Origin: UBA7239 sp035430165
GTDB lineage: Bacteria; Pseudomonadota; Gammaproteobacteria; Pseudomonadales; UBA7239
NCBI GenBank assembly: GCA_035430165.1
Contig: DAOMGE010000047.1
Location: forward strand, 1-20,100
Reading direction: 5' to 3'
Length of the DNA stretch: 20,100 nucleotides
The notes beneath the pieces were generated by a model. It worked only from the letters and a program-made list of their open reading frames with translations. It did not search any database and had not been told where the DNA came from. Below are positions 1-7,817 of the stretch, piece by piece. How positions within the stretch are numbered: the stretch's first letter is position 1; each line of letters begins with the position of its first letter. Position numbers and translations under genes: made by a program.

Positions 1-12
1 TGTGGTATTGCC

Positions 13-816
13 ATGCTGGGTCAGCTGACAGGTTTTTCTGCGCTCGTACTCTATGCCGGTCTGGCGTTGTGGCAATGGCGTGCCTGGCAAAGACAGACGG
101 TGCCGGCAAGGCAGGCCATGAGTCTACTGGCGACGCTGGCATTAGGGCTGCATGCGATCAGTGTCTACACGCAAATCGATACCGTGGCGGGCTTTAACTT
201 CGGCTTCTTTCACGTTTCGTCGCTGATTTTCTGGGTAGTTTGCATCACCATCGTTATCAGCAGTTTCAAGCTGCCAGTGGGGTCGCTGCTGGCACCAGTG
301 TTTGCGATGACATCACTCAGCATTGCCTGTTCCCTCTTTCTGGACAGTCCTTATACGCCACAACATGACCTGGGTTACCCGATAGCCGGCCATATCCTGC
401 TGTCGATACTGGCCTACAGTATCCTCACGATTGCGAGTGCGCAGGCGCTGGCGCTGGCACTGCAGGATCGCCTGTTGAAAGAACGCCAGTTCCAGAAAGC
501 CATGGCGTTGTTGCCACCCCTGCAGACCATGGAGGCGCTGCTGTTTGAAATGCTGTGGGCTGGTACGGTGTTGCTCGCGCTTTCGATTGCCAGTGGTCTT
601 TTATTTTTCAACGATATGCGGGCGCAGCATCTGGCCCATAAAATGTTTTTTTCCCTGGTCGCACTGGCGGTATACGCGGTACTCCTGTGGGGTCGCCACC
701 AGCGTGGTTGGCGTGGCAGACAGGCTATCCACTGGACACTGGGTGGTTTTGCGGCCCTGATGCTGGCTTATTTCGGGACCAAATTTGTCCTGGAGTTCAT
801 CCTGCACCTGCAATGA
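13..816 (+). CDS. ypjD: YpjD-type inner membrane protein, CcsA / cytochrome c assembly family
   Basis: The 267-residue product is almost entirely hydrophobic, with about eight predicted membrane segments, and has the length of E. coli YpjD (about 263). The C-terminal part is the most diagnostic: a VLLWGRHQRGWRGR segment near residues 217-230 followed by LAYFGTKFV closely resembles YpjD as I know it. The family is related to CcsA/CcmC haem-handling proteins, but YpjD itself has no firmly established role, so haem handling is inferred. Conserved-looking histidines occur at GHILLS and QHLAHKM in the second half. The first ATG in the window is used. The frame is open to base 1, so a slightly earlier start outside the window is possible. 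The gene is followed by a weak hairpin (820-835) and then a strong terminator (901-929). Confidence 0.85.
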   Translation: MLGQLTGFSALVLYAGLALWQWRAWQRQTVPARQAMSLLATLALGLHAISVYTQIDTVAGFNFGFFHVSSLIFWVVCITIVISSFKLPVGSLLAPVFAMTSLSIACSLFLDSPYTPQHDLGYPIAGHILLSILAYSILTIASAQALALALQDRLLKERQFQKAMALLPPLQTMEALLFEMLWAGTVLLALSIASGLLFFNDMRAQHLAHKMFFSLVALAVYAVLLWGRHQRGWRGRQAIHWTLGGFAALMLAYFGTKFVLEFILHLQ

Positions 817-851
817 TGTCTGCCGGTTCTGGCAGTGTCTTTGTGCCGAGG

Positions 852-880
852 TTGATTCGTCCACCACTTCCCGATAGGAT
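852..880 (+). promoter_or_regulatory. Candidate sigma-70 promoter ahead of argD
   Basis: TTGATT (852-857) and TAGGAT (875-880) are separated by exactly 17 bp, a reasonable match to a sigma-70 promoter. Transcription would begin near 887, just before the terminator hairpin at 901-920. If the promoter is real, that hairpin lies in the argD leader. This is read by eye and not supported by other data. Confidence 0.35.
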
Positions 881-900
881 TTGCCCTTGGATTTGATCAT

Positions 901-929
901 CAGGCAGCGAGAGCTGCCTGTTTTTGTTT
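901..929 (+). terminator. Rho-independent terminator after ypjD, in front of argD
   Basis: CAGGCAGC (901-908), a GAGA loop and GCTGCCTG (913-920) form a perfect 8-bp stem with a tetraloop, followed at once by TTTTTGTTT. This is a textbook intrinsic terminator. It ends only about 20 nt before the argD start codon, leaving too little room for a full promoter between the two. It may therefore be read by argD transcripts as well as ending ypjD transcription. Confidence 0.85.
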
Positions 930-950
930 CGGCGTCTGGATGCTGGTTTT

Positions 951-2120
951 ATGTCACACGCATTGATGAATACCTACGGAACACGCTCGCTCGGCTTTGT
1001 GCGGGGCGAAGGCTCGTGGCTGTTTGATGACAAGGGTAATCGCTATTTTGATGCCATCAGTGGTATCGCTGTGTGCGGTCTCGGCCATGCACATCCGAAA
1101 GTCGCTGAAACGCTGGCCAGACAGGCAGCGACGCTGGTTCACACATCCAATCTGTACAACATCCCGCAGCAGGAAAAGCTGGGTGAAACGCTGTGCCGGT
1201 TGTCAGGTATGGACAAGGTGTTTTTCGGCAACTCCGGTGCCGAGGCCAACGAATGTGCGATCAAACTGGCGCGTTTCTATGGCCACAAACGGGGCATTGA
1301 TAACCCGGTCATCATCGTCATGGAAAGCGCCTTCCACGGGCGGACACTGGCCACCTTGACGGCTACGGGCAATCGCAAGGTGCAGGCCGGTTTCGAACCC
1401 CTGGTGCAAGGCTTTGTCAGGGCACCGTACGGGGATGTCGACGCGGTAAAAACCATTGCCGGGAATAACCCGAATGTGGTGGCGATACTGGTCGAACCGG
1501 TGCAGGGCGAGGGCGGTGTGAATATCCCGGCGCCGGAATACCTGAACCTGTTGCGCGAAATTTGCAACAAGCACCAGTGGTTGTTGATGCTGGATGAAGT
1601 GCAGACCGGTAACGGCCGTACGGGCAAATATTTCGCCTACCAGCACAATGGCATCCTGCCGGATGTGGTAACCACCGCCAAGGGTCTTGGCAATGGCTTT
1701 CCGATCGGTGCCTGTCTTGCCAAGGGTGAGGTAGCGGAGCTGTTCCAGCCGGGAAACCACGGCTCCACTTACGGTGGTAGTCCTCTGGCCTGTGCCACCG
1801 CACAAACGGTCGTGGATACACTGTTGCAGGACAAACTGATTGAGCGTGCTGCCAGTCTCGGCAAGACCCTGCTGCAGCGGTTTGCCCAGTCGCTGGAAGG
1901 TTGCGAGCAGGTTGCTGCCGTGCGCGGCAAGGGCTTGATGCTCGGTATCGAGCTTAGGAAAGATTGCCCGGATCTGGTTGCACAAGCGGCCGCCAAAGGT
2001 CTGTTGGTCAATGTCACGGCGGGCAAGGTCATCCGTCTGTTGCCGCCGCTGGTGATGACAGACCAGGAGGTTGATTTTCTGGTCAATACACTGTGCGACC
2101 TGATTCGCCAGCAGGCATGA
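951..2120 (+). CDS. argD: Acetylornithine aminotransferase
   Basis: This class III PLP-dependent aminotransferase exchanges amino groups between N-acetylglutamate semialdehyde and N-acetylornithine in arginine synthesis; many homologues also act on succinyldiaminopimelate. From the ATG at 951 the product has 389 residues, normal for ArgD. Visible motifs are FFGNSGAEANE (residues 91-101), SAFHGRT (about 126-132), the LDEVQTGNGRTG block (214-225), and TTAKGLGNGFPIGA, whose lysine 244 should bind PLP. A TTG 27 bp upstream is in frame, but it lies in the T tract of the terminator and makes a poor start. An ATG at 966 (MNTYGTRS) is another candidate, because no start has a convincing Shine-Dalgarno site. 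The stop codon overlaps an ATG that is in frame with argF, so the two genes are co-transcribed. Confidence 0.95.
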   Translation: MSHALMNTYGTRSLGFVRGEGSWLFDDKGNRYFDAISGIAVCGLGHAHPKVAETLARQAATLVHTSNLYNIPQQEKLGETLCRLSGMDKVFFGNSGAEANECAIKLARFYGHKRGIDNPVIIVMESAFHGRTLATLTATGNRKVQAGFEPLVQGFVRAPYGDVDAVKTIAGNNPNVVAILVEPVQGEGGVNIPAPEYLNLLREICNKHQWLLMLDEVQTGNGRTGKYFAYQHNGILPDVVTTAKGLGNGFPIGACLAKGEVAELFQPGNHGSTYGGSPLACATAQTVVDTLLQDKLIERAASLGKTLLQRFAQSLEGCEQVAAVRGKGLMLGIELRKDCPDLVAQAAAKGLLVNVTAGKVIRLLPPLVMTDQEVDFLVNTLCDLIRQQA

Positions 2121-2131
2121 GGGAGAGACGC

Positions 2132-3049
2132 ATGGCTGTCCGCCATTTCCTGACTTTGCTCGACTTTACGGCCGATGAATTGCGGGCGCTGATCCAGCGC
2201 TCTATCGCCATGAAGGCAGACCATCAGGCCGGCCGTGACCAGCAAATCTTTCGCAACAAGGTGTTGGGGATGATCTTCGAAAAATCCTCGACCCGCACCC
2301 GTGTTTCCTTCGAGGCGGGGATGGCGCAACTGGGCGGGCATGCGATGTTCCTGTCGCCCCGTGATACCCAGCTGGGTCGGGGCGAACCGGTGGAAGACTC
2401 GGCGCGGGTGTTGTCGCGCATGGTCGACATCATCATGATCCGCACATTTGCCCACGGTGTTGTCGAGCGTTTTGCTGAATACTCCCGGGTGCCGGTGATC
2501 AACGCACTGACCGACGACTTCCACCCCTGCCAGGTGCTGGCGGATATCCAGACTTATATCGAGCATCGCGGGGACATCCAGGGCAAGACAGTGGCCTGGA
2601 TCGGGGATGGCAATAACATGTGCCAGACATGGATCCATGCAGCGGCACAACTGGGTTTTCGCCTCCGCATCGCTTGCCCGCCCGGTTTCGAGCCGGATGC
2701 CGGTTTGCTGGCGCGCTATGCAGGCTCGATAGAACTGGGCCACAACATCGAGGCGGCGGTGACCGGTGCCGATCTGGTTACTACCGATGTATGGGCGTCG
2801 ATGGGGCAGGAAGACGAACAGCAAGAGCGCAGAAGTCGTTTTCAGGGTTTTCAGGTAAGCCCTGCATTGATGGATCTTGCCAGTCCGGCAGCCTTGTTCA
2901 TGCACTGCCTGCCGGCACATCGCGGCGAGGAAGTGAGCCATGACATGCTGGACGACCCGCGTTCAGTGGTGTGGGATGAGGCGGAAAACCGGCTGCATGT
3001 GCAGAAGGCGCTGATGGTATTCCTGATGGAAAGTTCAACCAGCCATTAA
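2132..3049 (+). CDS. argF: Ornithine carbamoyltransferase
   Basis: The enzyme makes citrulline from ornithine and carbamoyl phosphate. The 305-residue product carries the family signatures in order: the carbamoyl-phosphate loop STRTR (residues 53-57), HPCQ (131-134), DVWASMGQE (from 219) and HCLPAHR (258-264), which contains the ornithine-site cysteine. The start at 2132 is preferred because GGGAGA (2121-2126) sits at suitable spacing. An in-frame ATG at 2117 overlaps the argD stop as ATGA and would add five residues. The tight coupling with argD makes an arginine operon. The gene is followed by an inverted repeat at 3123-3146. Confidence 0.96.
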   Translation: MAVRHFLTLLDFTADELRALIQRSIAMKADHQAGRDQQIFRNKVLGMIFEKSSTRTRVSFEAGMAQLGGHAMFLSPRDTQLGRGEPVEDSARVLSRMVDIIMIRTFAHGVVERFAEYSRVPVINALTDDFHPCQVLADIQTYIEHRGDIQGKTVAWIGDGNNMCQTWIHAAAQLGFRLRIACPPGFEPDAGLLARYAGSIELGHNIEAAVTGADLVTTDVWASMGQEDEQQERRSRFQGFQVSPALMDLASPAALFMHCLPAHRGEEVSHDMLDDPRSVVWDEAENRLHVQKALMVFLMESSTSH

Positions 3050-3103
3050 TGGTATTTCCCGATTAATTCCGTTGTGGCGAAGGCGATGCCTGACGCCGGA
3101 TGT

Positions 3104-3109
3104 TATAGT
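3104..3109 (+). promoter_or_regulatory. Candidate -10 element for the ibaG-murA-his block
   Basis: TATAGT lies 60 bp upstream of ibaG in the only sizeable gap between argF and ibaG. No good -35 hexamer is visible at 16-18 bp (AGGCGA at 17 bp), so the call is weak. Confidence 0.3.
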
Positions 3110-3122
3110 GCTGTCCTTGAAA

Positions 3123-3146
3123 AAATACCCTGTTGTACGGGTATTT
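3123..3146 (+). terminator. Inverted repeat between argF and ibaG, possible terminator
   Basis: AAATACCC (3123-3130) and GGGTATTT (3139-3146) form a perfect 8-bp stem with an 8-nt loop. The stem ends in T residues, but the sequence after it (TGTGT) is not a long T tract. It may end argF transcription, possibly inefficiently. Because it sits just downstream of the candidate ibaG -10 element, it could instead fold in the ibaG leader. Confidence 0.5.
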
Positions 3147-3168
3147 GTGTATGAATCGAGGTTTCGTC

Positions 3169-3411
3169 ATGAGTGATATCAATGTGTGGATCCAGCAGGT
3201 GCTGACCGAAGCACTGGCAGCAGAGCAGGTGTTGGTCGATGGCGATGGCCGTCACTTCGAGATCACCGTGGTCAGTGGCCAGTTTGAAGGCCAGCGACCT
3301 GTGAAGAAACAGCAAATGGTGTACGCCGTGCTGAATGAAAAAATTGCAGATGGCAGTATTCATGCTGTGATGATGAAAACGCTTACCCCGGCCGAATGGC
3401 AAAACAACTGA
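3169..3411 (+). CDS. ibaG: BolA-family protein IbaG (YrbA)
   Basis: The 80-residue protein has the BolA/IbaG fold signature, with DGRHFEITVVSG followed by VKKQQMVYAVL, then IHAVMMKTLTPAEW at the C-terminus. It is close to E. coli IbaG (84 residues, TPAEW ending). BolA-family proteins work with monothiol glutaredoxins in iron-sulfur handling. The ibaG branch is typically found beside murA, as here, with a 16-bp gap. The start at 3169 has a GAGG Shine-Dalgarno (3158-3161). In-frame starts at 3133 (TTG) and 3151 (ATG) would add residues without family support. Confidence 0.9.
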   Translation: MSDINVWIQQVLTEALAAEQVLVDGDGRHFEITVVSGQFEGQRPVKKQQMVYAVLNEKIADGSIHAVMMKTLTPAEWQNN

Positions 3412-3427
3412 CTGGTTAACGATTGCA

Positions 3428-4690
3428 ATGGATAAATTGATTATCACCGGTGGCAAACCGCTGTCGGGAGAGATTTACATTTCAGGTTCAAAAAATTCAG
3501 CCTTGCCTATCCTGGCGGCCACACTCTTGTGCGACGAACCCGTCATCATCGGCAATCTCCCGCATTTGCATGACATCACCACCATGATCGAATTGCTTGG
3601 CTGCATGGGCGTGCGCGTGGTAGTTGATGAAAAAATGCGTGTGGAAGTGGATGCCAGCGTCATCAGCAATTTTGTTGCGCCTTACGATCTGGTGAAAACC
3701 ATGCGTGCCTCGATCCTGGTGCTTGGCCCCATGCTCGGTCGTTTTGGTCGTGCGCAGGTTTCTTTTCCCGGTGGTTGTGCGATCGGTTCGCGCCCGGTGG
3801 ATTTGCACCTGCGTGGCATGGAAGCACTCGGTGCGCACATCGAAGTGGAGGGCGGCTATATCAATGCAACCAGTGAAGGCCGACTGAAAGGTGCGAAGAT
3901 TTTCCTGGAAACAGTCACGGTGGGCGGCACTGAAAATATCCTGATGGCTGCCGTGCTGGCTGAAGGACAATCGATTATTGAAAACGCAGCGCGCGAGCCG
4001 GAAATCGTCGATCTTGCCAATTGCCTGATTGCCATGGGCGCAGATATCAAGGGTCATGGCACTGATACCATCATCGTCAATGGCGTGGAAAAACTGCATG
4101 GCTGTTCTTACGATGTCATGGCAGACCGTATCGAAACCGGTACCTATCTTGCGGCGGCAGCGGCAACACGTGGCCATATAAAACTTAAACACACGCAAGC
4201 CGATTCACTGGATGCGGTAATCGCCAAATTGCGTGAAGCCGGTGCGGATATCACAATTGGTGATGATTTCATCGAACTCGATATGCACGGCAAGCGCCCG
4301 AAAGCGATCAGTGTACGGACAGCGCCATACCCTGCATTCCCGACAGATATGCAGGCGCAAGTGACGGCAATGAATGCAGTGGCAGAAGGCACCGGCACTG
4401 TCACGGAAACCATTTTCGAAAATCGCCTGATCCAGGCGCATGAAATGAATCGCATGGGCGCGAAAATTGTGGTTGATGGCAATCATGCAGTCGTCACCGG
4501 CGTCGAGCGACTCAAGGGCGCGCCGGTCATGGCAACCGATTTGCGTGCTTCAGCCAGTCTGGTTATTGCGGGACTGGTTGCAGACGGCCAGACCGTGATT
4601 GATCGCATTTATCACATTGATCGTGGCTACGAATGTATTGAAGAAAAAATGATGCAACTCGGTGCAGATATTCGTCGCGTGCCGGATTGA
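3428..4690 (+). CDS. murA: UDP-N-acetylglucosamine 1-carboxyvinyltransferase
   Basis: This cytoplasmic enzyme transfers enolpyruvate from PEP to UDP-GlcNAc, the first committed step of peptidoglycan synthesis and the target of fosfomycin. The 420-residue length is normal. Lys22-Asn23 lie in GSKNSALP, and the catalytic loop FPGGCAIGSRPVDLH carries Cys117, equivalent to E. coli Cys115. The cysteine form is predicted to be fosfomycin-sensitive, unlike the aspartate variants. The C-terminal YECIEEK segment is also typical. There is no strong Shine-Dalgarno, and the gene follows ibaG closely, suggesting one transcript. Confidence 0.97.
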   Translation: MDKLIITGGKPLSGEIYISGSKNSALPILAATLLCDEPVIIGNLPHLHDITTMIELLGCMGVRVVVDEKMRVEVDASVISNFVAPYDLVKTMRASILVLGPMLGRFGRAQVSFPGGCAIGSRPVDLHLRGMEALGAHIEVEGGYINATSEGRLKGAKIFLETVTVGGTENILMAAVLAEGQSIIENAAREPEIVDLANCLIAMGADIKGHGTDTIIVNGVEKLHGCSYDVMADRIETGTYLAAAAATRGHIKLKHTQADSLDAVIAKLREAGADITIGDDFIELDMHGKRPKAISVRTAPYPAFPTDMQAQVTAMNAVAEGTGTVTETIFENRLIQAHEMNRMGAKIVVDGNHAVVTGVERLKGAPVMATDLRASASLVIAGLVADGQTVIDRIYHIDRGYECIEEKMMQLGADIRRVPD

Positions 4691-4743
4691 GACCAAACAT
4701 CCGGCATGCGTGTTGCCGTGAAATACTGGCGTGAAAAACTGAT

Positions 4744-5403
4744 ATGAAAAAAATTATCACCCTCGCCCTGACCAAGGGCCGTGTTCTCAAGGAAACGCTG
4801 CCGCTGCTGGCGGAAGTCGGTATTGCACCGCTGGAAGATCTCGAGAGCAGCCGCAAACTGGTATTTGCTACCACGCATGAAAATGTCCAGCTGGTGGTGT
4901 TGCGCGGTTCGGATGTGCCGACCTACGTGCAATTCGGCACCGCGGACATCGGTGTATCAGGCAAGGATGTGATTCTGGAACACGGCGGCGAAGGTTTTTA
5001 CGAGCCGCTGGATTTGCAGATTGCCCGCTGCCGTTTGATGACAGCCGGTATCCGGGATGTGCCACTCAAGACGGGTCGCATCCGTGTTGCGACCAAGTTT
5101 GTAAATATTGCGCGCCGTTATTACGCCGAGCAGGGCAGGCAGGTTGATGTGGTGAAATTATATGGCGCCATGGAGTTGGCTCCGATTATGGGTCTTGCAG
5201 ACGAAATTGTGGATATTGTTGATACAGGCAACACGCTGCGAGCCAATGGTCTCGAAGCGCGCGATGTGATTGCACCGGTTACCTCACGCCTCATTGTCAA
5301 CAAGGCGGCGATGAAAACCCAGCATGTGTTGTTACAGCCGATTATTGATGCGTTGTCGGCAGCCGTTGCCAGACGCGCTGTTGTCAGTCAAGACAATGGG
5401 TGA
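4744..5403 (+). CDS. hisG: ATP phosphoribosyltransferase, short form
   Basis: The enzyme joins ATP and PRPP in the first step of histidine synthesis. At 219 residues it is the short form, which lacks the C-terminal regulatory domain and normally needs the HisZ regulatory subunit. No hisZ lies in this window, so it must be elsewhere. The PRPP-binding motif is visible at residues 154-171 (DIVDTGNTLRANGLE in its core), and the N-terminal LALTKGRVLKETLPLL is typical. It starts 53 bp after murA and ends 6 bp before hisD. Confidence 0.95.
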   Translation: MKKIITLALTKGRVLKETLPLLAEVGIAPLEDLESSRKLVFATTHENVQLVVLRGSDVPTYVQFGTADIGVSGKDVILEHGGEGFYEPLDLQIARCRLMTAGIRDVPLKTGRIRVATKFVNIARRYYAEQGRQVDVVKLYGAMELAPIMGLADEIVDIVDTGNTLRANGLEARDVIAPVTSRLIVNKAAMKTQHVLLQPIIDALSAAVARRAVVSQDNG

Positions 5404-5409
5404 TCGCCG

Positions 5410-6717
5410 ATGAAAATTGCGCGCCTGGATTTTAATGATGCCGGTTTTCCTGCCGCACTGAGGCAAGTGCTGTCCAGGGAAGTGAACTATGCAGAAGGCG
5501 TGGTGCATACAGTCAACGACATCATCAATGCTGTACGCATCAACGGCGATGCGGCGGTGCTGGAATATACCAACCGTTTTGATCGTCGCCAGGCGAAAAC
5601 CATGCAGGAACTGGTTGTATCTGATGCGCAGTTACAGCAAGCCCTGGAAAGTATAGGCGATAGCCATCGCGTGGCATTGCAAACAGCCGCGGGGCGCATT
5701 CGCGCATTTCACGAAAAACAACGGGCAGATTCCTGGCAATACACCGAGGCGGATGGCACGGTACTGGGCCAGCGTGTCACACCGCTGGATCGCGTCGGTA
5801 TTTATGTGCCGGGCGGCAAAGCGTCTTATCCGTCTTCCGTGTTGATGAATGCGATTCCAGCCAAAGTTGCCGGTGTGCATGAAATCATTATGGTGGTGCC
5901 GGCGCCTGATGGTGAAATCAATGCCATGGTATTGGCGGCGGCAAAAATTGCCGGTGTGGATCGTGTGTTCACCATCGGCGGTGCACAAGCCGTTATCGCA
6001 ATGGCATGCGGCACGGAGACGATTCCGCAAGTGGACAAAATCGTCGGGCCGGGAAATATCTATGTGGCTACAGCCAAGAAGGAAGTCTTTGGCATTGTCG
6101 GCATCGACATGATTGCTGGCCCATCGGAAATCCTGATTGTCTGTGACGGGAAAACCGATCCGGACTGGATTGCGATGGATCTGTTTTCCCAAGCCGAACA
6201 CGATGAGGATGCACAATCCATTCTTGTGTCGACGGATGCGGCATTTCTTGATGCCGTGCAATCCAGTTGCGAACGTTTGTTGCCAACACTGGAACGCGCA
6301 GATATTGTTCGCGCTTCCATGGAAAATCGTGCAGCGTTTATCCTGGTCAATAATCTCGACGACGCAGCGGATGTGTGTAACCGGATTGCGCCGGAGCATC
6401 TGGAATTGTCTGTGGACGAGCCGGAAAAATTGGCCGGAAAAATTCGCCATGCCGGTGCAATTTTCATGGGTCGTTACACCGCAGAAGCCATCGGCGATTA
6501 TTGCGCTGGCCCCAATCATGTGTTGCCTACATCGGGAACGGCGCGTTTTTCTTCGCCGCTCGGCGTTTATGATTTCCAGAAGCGCACATCGATTATCCAC
6601 TGCTCGGCGCAGGGCGCCGATACGCTGGGTCGCGTGGCGTCGGTGCTGGCGCGCGGTGAATCCTTGACGGCGCATGCACGCTCGGCGGAATACCGGGTCA
6701 AGACTGAAAGCAATTAA
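5410..6717 (+). CDS. hisD: Histidinol dehydrogenase
   Basis: The zinc enzyme oxidises L-histidinol to L-histidine in two NAD-dependent steps, the last reactions of the pathway. The 435-residue product is full length. Residues equivalent to the E. coli zinc ligands are visible at Gln261 and His264 (SQAEHDED), Asp363 (IGDYCAG) and His422 (LTAHARS). The catalytic pair Glu329-His330 lies in IAPEHLEL. Spacing to hisG is 6 bp and to hisC 11 bp, so the three genes are very likely co-transcribed. Confidence 0.97.
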   Translation: MKIARLDFNDAGFPAALRQVLSREVNYAEGVVHTVNDIINAVRINGDAAVLEYTNRFDRRQAKTMQELVVSDAQLQQALESIGDSHRVALQTAAGRIRAFHEKQRADSWQYTEADGTVLGQRVTPLDRVGIYVPGGKASYPSSVLMNAIPAKVAGVHEIIMVVPAPDGEINAMVLAAAKIAGVDRVFTIGGAQAVIAMACGTETIPQVDKIVGPGNIYVATAKKEVFGIVGIDMIAGPSEILIVCDGKTDPDWIAMDLFSQAEHDEDAQSILVSTDAAFLDAVQSSCERLLPTLERADIVRASMENRAAFILVNNLDDAADVCNRIAPEHLELSVDEPEKLAGKIRHAGAIFMGRYTAEAIGDYCAGPNHVLPTSGTARFSSPLGVYDFQKRTSIIHCSAQGADTLGRVASVLARGESLTAHARSAEYRVKTESN

Positions 6718-6728
6718 CGGGCGTTGAT

Positions 6729-7790
6729 ATGAGCAAGTTCTGGAGCGCATTTGTCCACGATCTGGTGCCGTATGTGCCGGGCGAGCAGCCGAAGCTTGCC
6801 AATCTGGTCAAGCTGAACACCAATGAAAATCCGTATCCGCCATCGCCGCAAGCGCTTGCTGCCATGCAGGCCGTGCTGAATGATGACTTGCGCCTGTATC
6901 CGGACCCCGATGCGGATTTGCTGAAAAGTGCGATAGCGCGTTATTACAGCGTCGACAAGAATCATGTGTTTGTCGGCAACGGTTCAGACGAGGTATTGGC
7001 ACACGTTTTTCATGCGTTGTTACAACATGACAAGCCGATCCTGTTTCCCGATATCACGTACAGTTTTTATCCGGTGTACTGCGGCTTGTATAATGTGGCG
7101 TTCCGGCAAGTGCCGTTAAATGAAAAATTTGAAATCGATTTTTCCGGTTATTCACCGGACAATGGCGGCATTATTTTCCCCAACCCGAATGCGCCGACCG
7201 GTGTAGCCGTTTCCTTGCAGGTGATCCGTGCCTTGCTGGAGAAAAATACGGAATCCGTGGTGGTGGTTGATGAGGCTTATATCGATTTTGGTGGTGAGAC
7301 AGCGGTTGGGCTGGTAAAGGAATTCCCCCATTTGCTGGTGATACAGACACTGTCCAAATCACGTTCATTGGCAGGCCTGCGGGTGGGTCTTGCGATTGGT
7401 CATCCGGATCTGGTTGAAGCGCTGGATCGCATCAAGAACAGTTTCAATTCCTATCCGCTCGGTCGTATGGCTATCGCCGGTGCTGCTGCTGCATTTGATG
7501 ATGTGTGCTATTTCAACGAGACTACCGAAGCTGTTATCAACCATCGCCAGGCATTGTGCGGTGCATTGCAGGTGCTGGGTTTTGATGTGCTACCGTCAGC
7601 GGCCAACTTTGTGTTTGCGCGGCATCCATCACGTGATGGTGCGGCATTGGCGCAGGCCTTGCGTGAGCGTGCAGTCATTGTGCGACATTTCAGATTGCCG
7701 CGTATTGACCAGTATCTGCGGATTACTGTTGGTACACCGCAACAGAACGCGGCGCTGGTGAATGCGCTGGGTGAAATCCTGTCCGCCTGA
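6729..7790 (+). CDS. hisC: Histidinol-phosphate aminotransferase
   Basis: This class I/II PLP-dependent aminotransferase forms histidinol phosphate from imidazole-acetol phosphate and glutamate. The 353-residue protein has LNTNENPYPPSP near residue 29, the PNPNAPTG motif (151-158), DEAYIDF (181-187) and TLSKSRSLAGLRVG, in which Lys210 should bind PLP. It is the last gene of the ibaG-murA-hisGDC block, since a terminator stem overlaps its stop codon. hisB and the rest of the pathway are not in the window, in keeping with dispersed his genes in many gammaproteobacteria. Confidence 0.95.
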   Translation: MSKFWSAFVHDLVPYVPGEQPKLANLVKLNTNENPYPPSPQALAAMQAVLNDDLRLYPDPDADLLKSAIARYYSVDKNHVFVGNGSDEVLAHVFHALLQHDKPILFPDITYSFYPVYCGLYNVAFRQVPLNEKFEIDFSGYSPDNGGIIFPNPNAPTGVAVSLQVIRALLEKNTESVVVVDEAYIDFGGETAVGLVKEFPHLLVIQTLSKSRSLAGLRVGLAIGHPDLVEALDRIKNSFNSYPLGRMAIAGAAAAFDDVCYFNETTEAVINHRQALCGALQVLGFDVLPSAANFVFARHPSRDGAALAQALRERAVIVRHFRLPRIDQYLRITVGTPQQNAALVNALGEILSA

Positions 7791-7812
7791 TACAAGCGGA
7801 CAGGTGTTTTCT
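7778..7812 (+). terminator. Intrinsic terminator overlapping the hisC stop codon
   Basis: CCTGTCCGC (7778-7786) and GCGGACAGG (7796-7804) form a perfect 9-bp stem with a 9-nt loop that contains the TGA stop, followed by TGTTTTCTG. It lies in the 27-bp gap between hisC and the convergent acyl-CoA dehydrogenase gene. It probably ends the his transcript and may also work on the minus strand. Confidence 0.8.
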
Positions 7813-7817
7813 GTCGA

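Noticed and set aside
1769..2941. Minus-strand open frame of 390 codons opposite argD-argF
   Set aside because: It is antisense to two confidently identified genes, spans their junction and has no family resemblance.
5632..6750. Minus-strand open frame of 372 codons opposite hisD
   Set aside because: It is antisense to hisD, and its histidine- and arginine-rich composition is typical of a shadow frame.
7791..7817. Expected hisB or other his genes after hisC
   Set aside because: A terminator and a convergent acyl-CoA dehydrogenase follow directly. Dispersed his genes are common, so this is not treated as a deletion.
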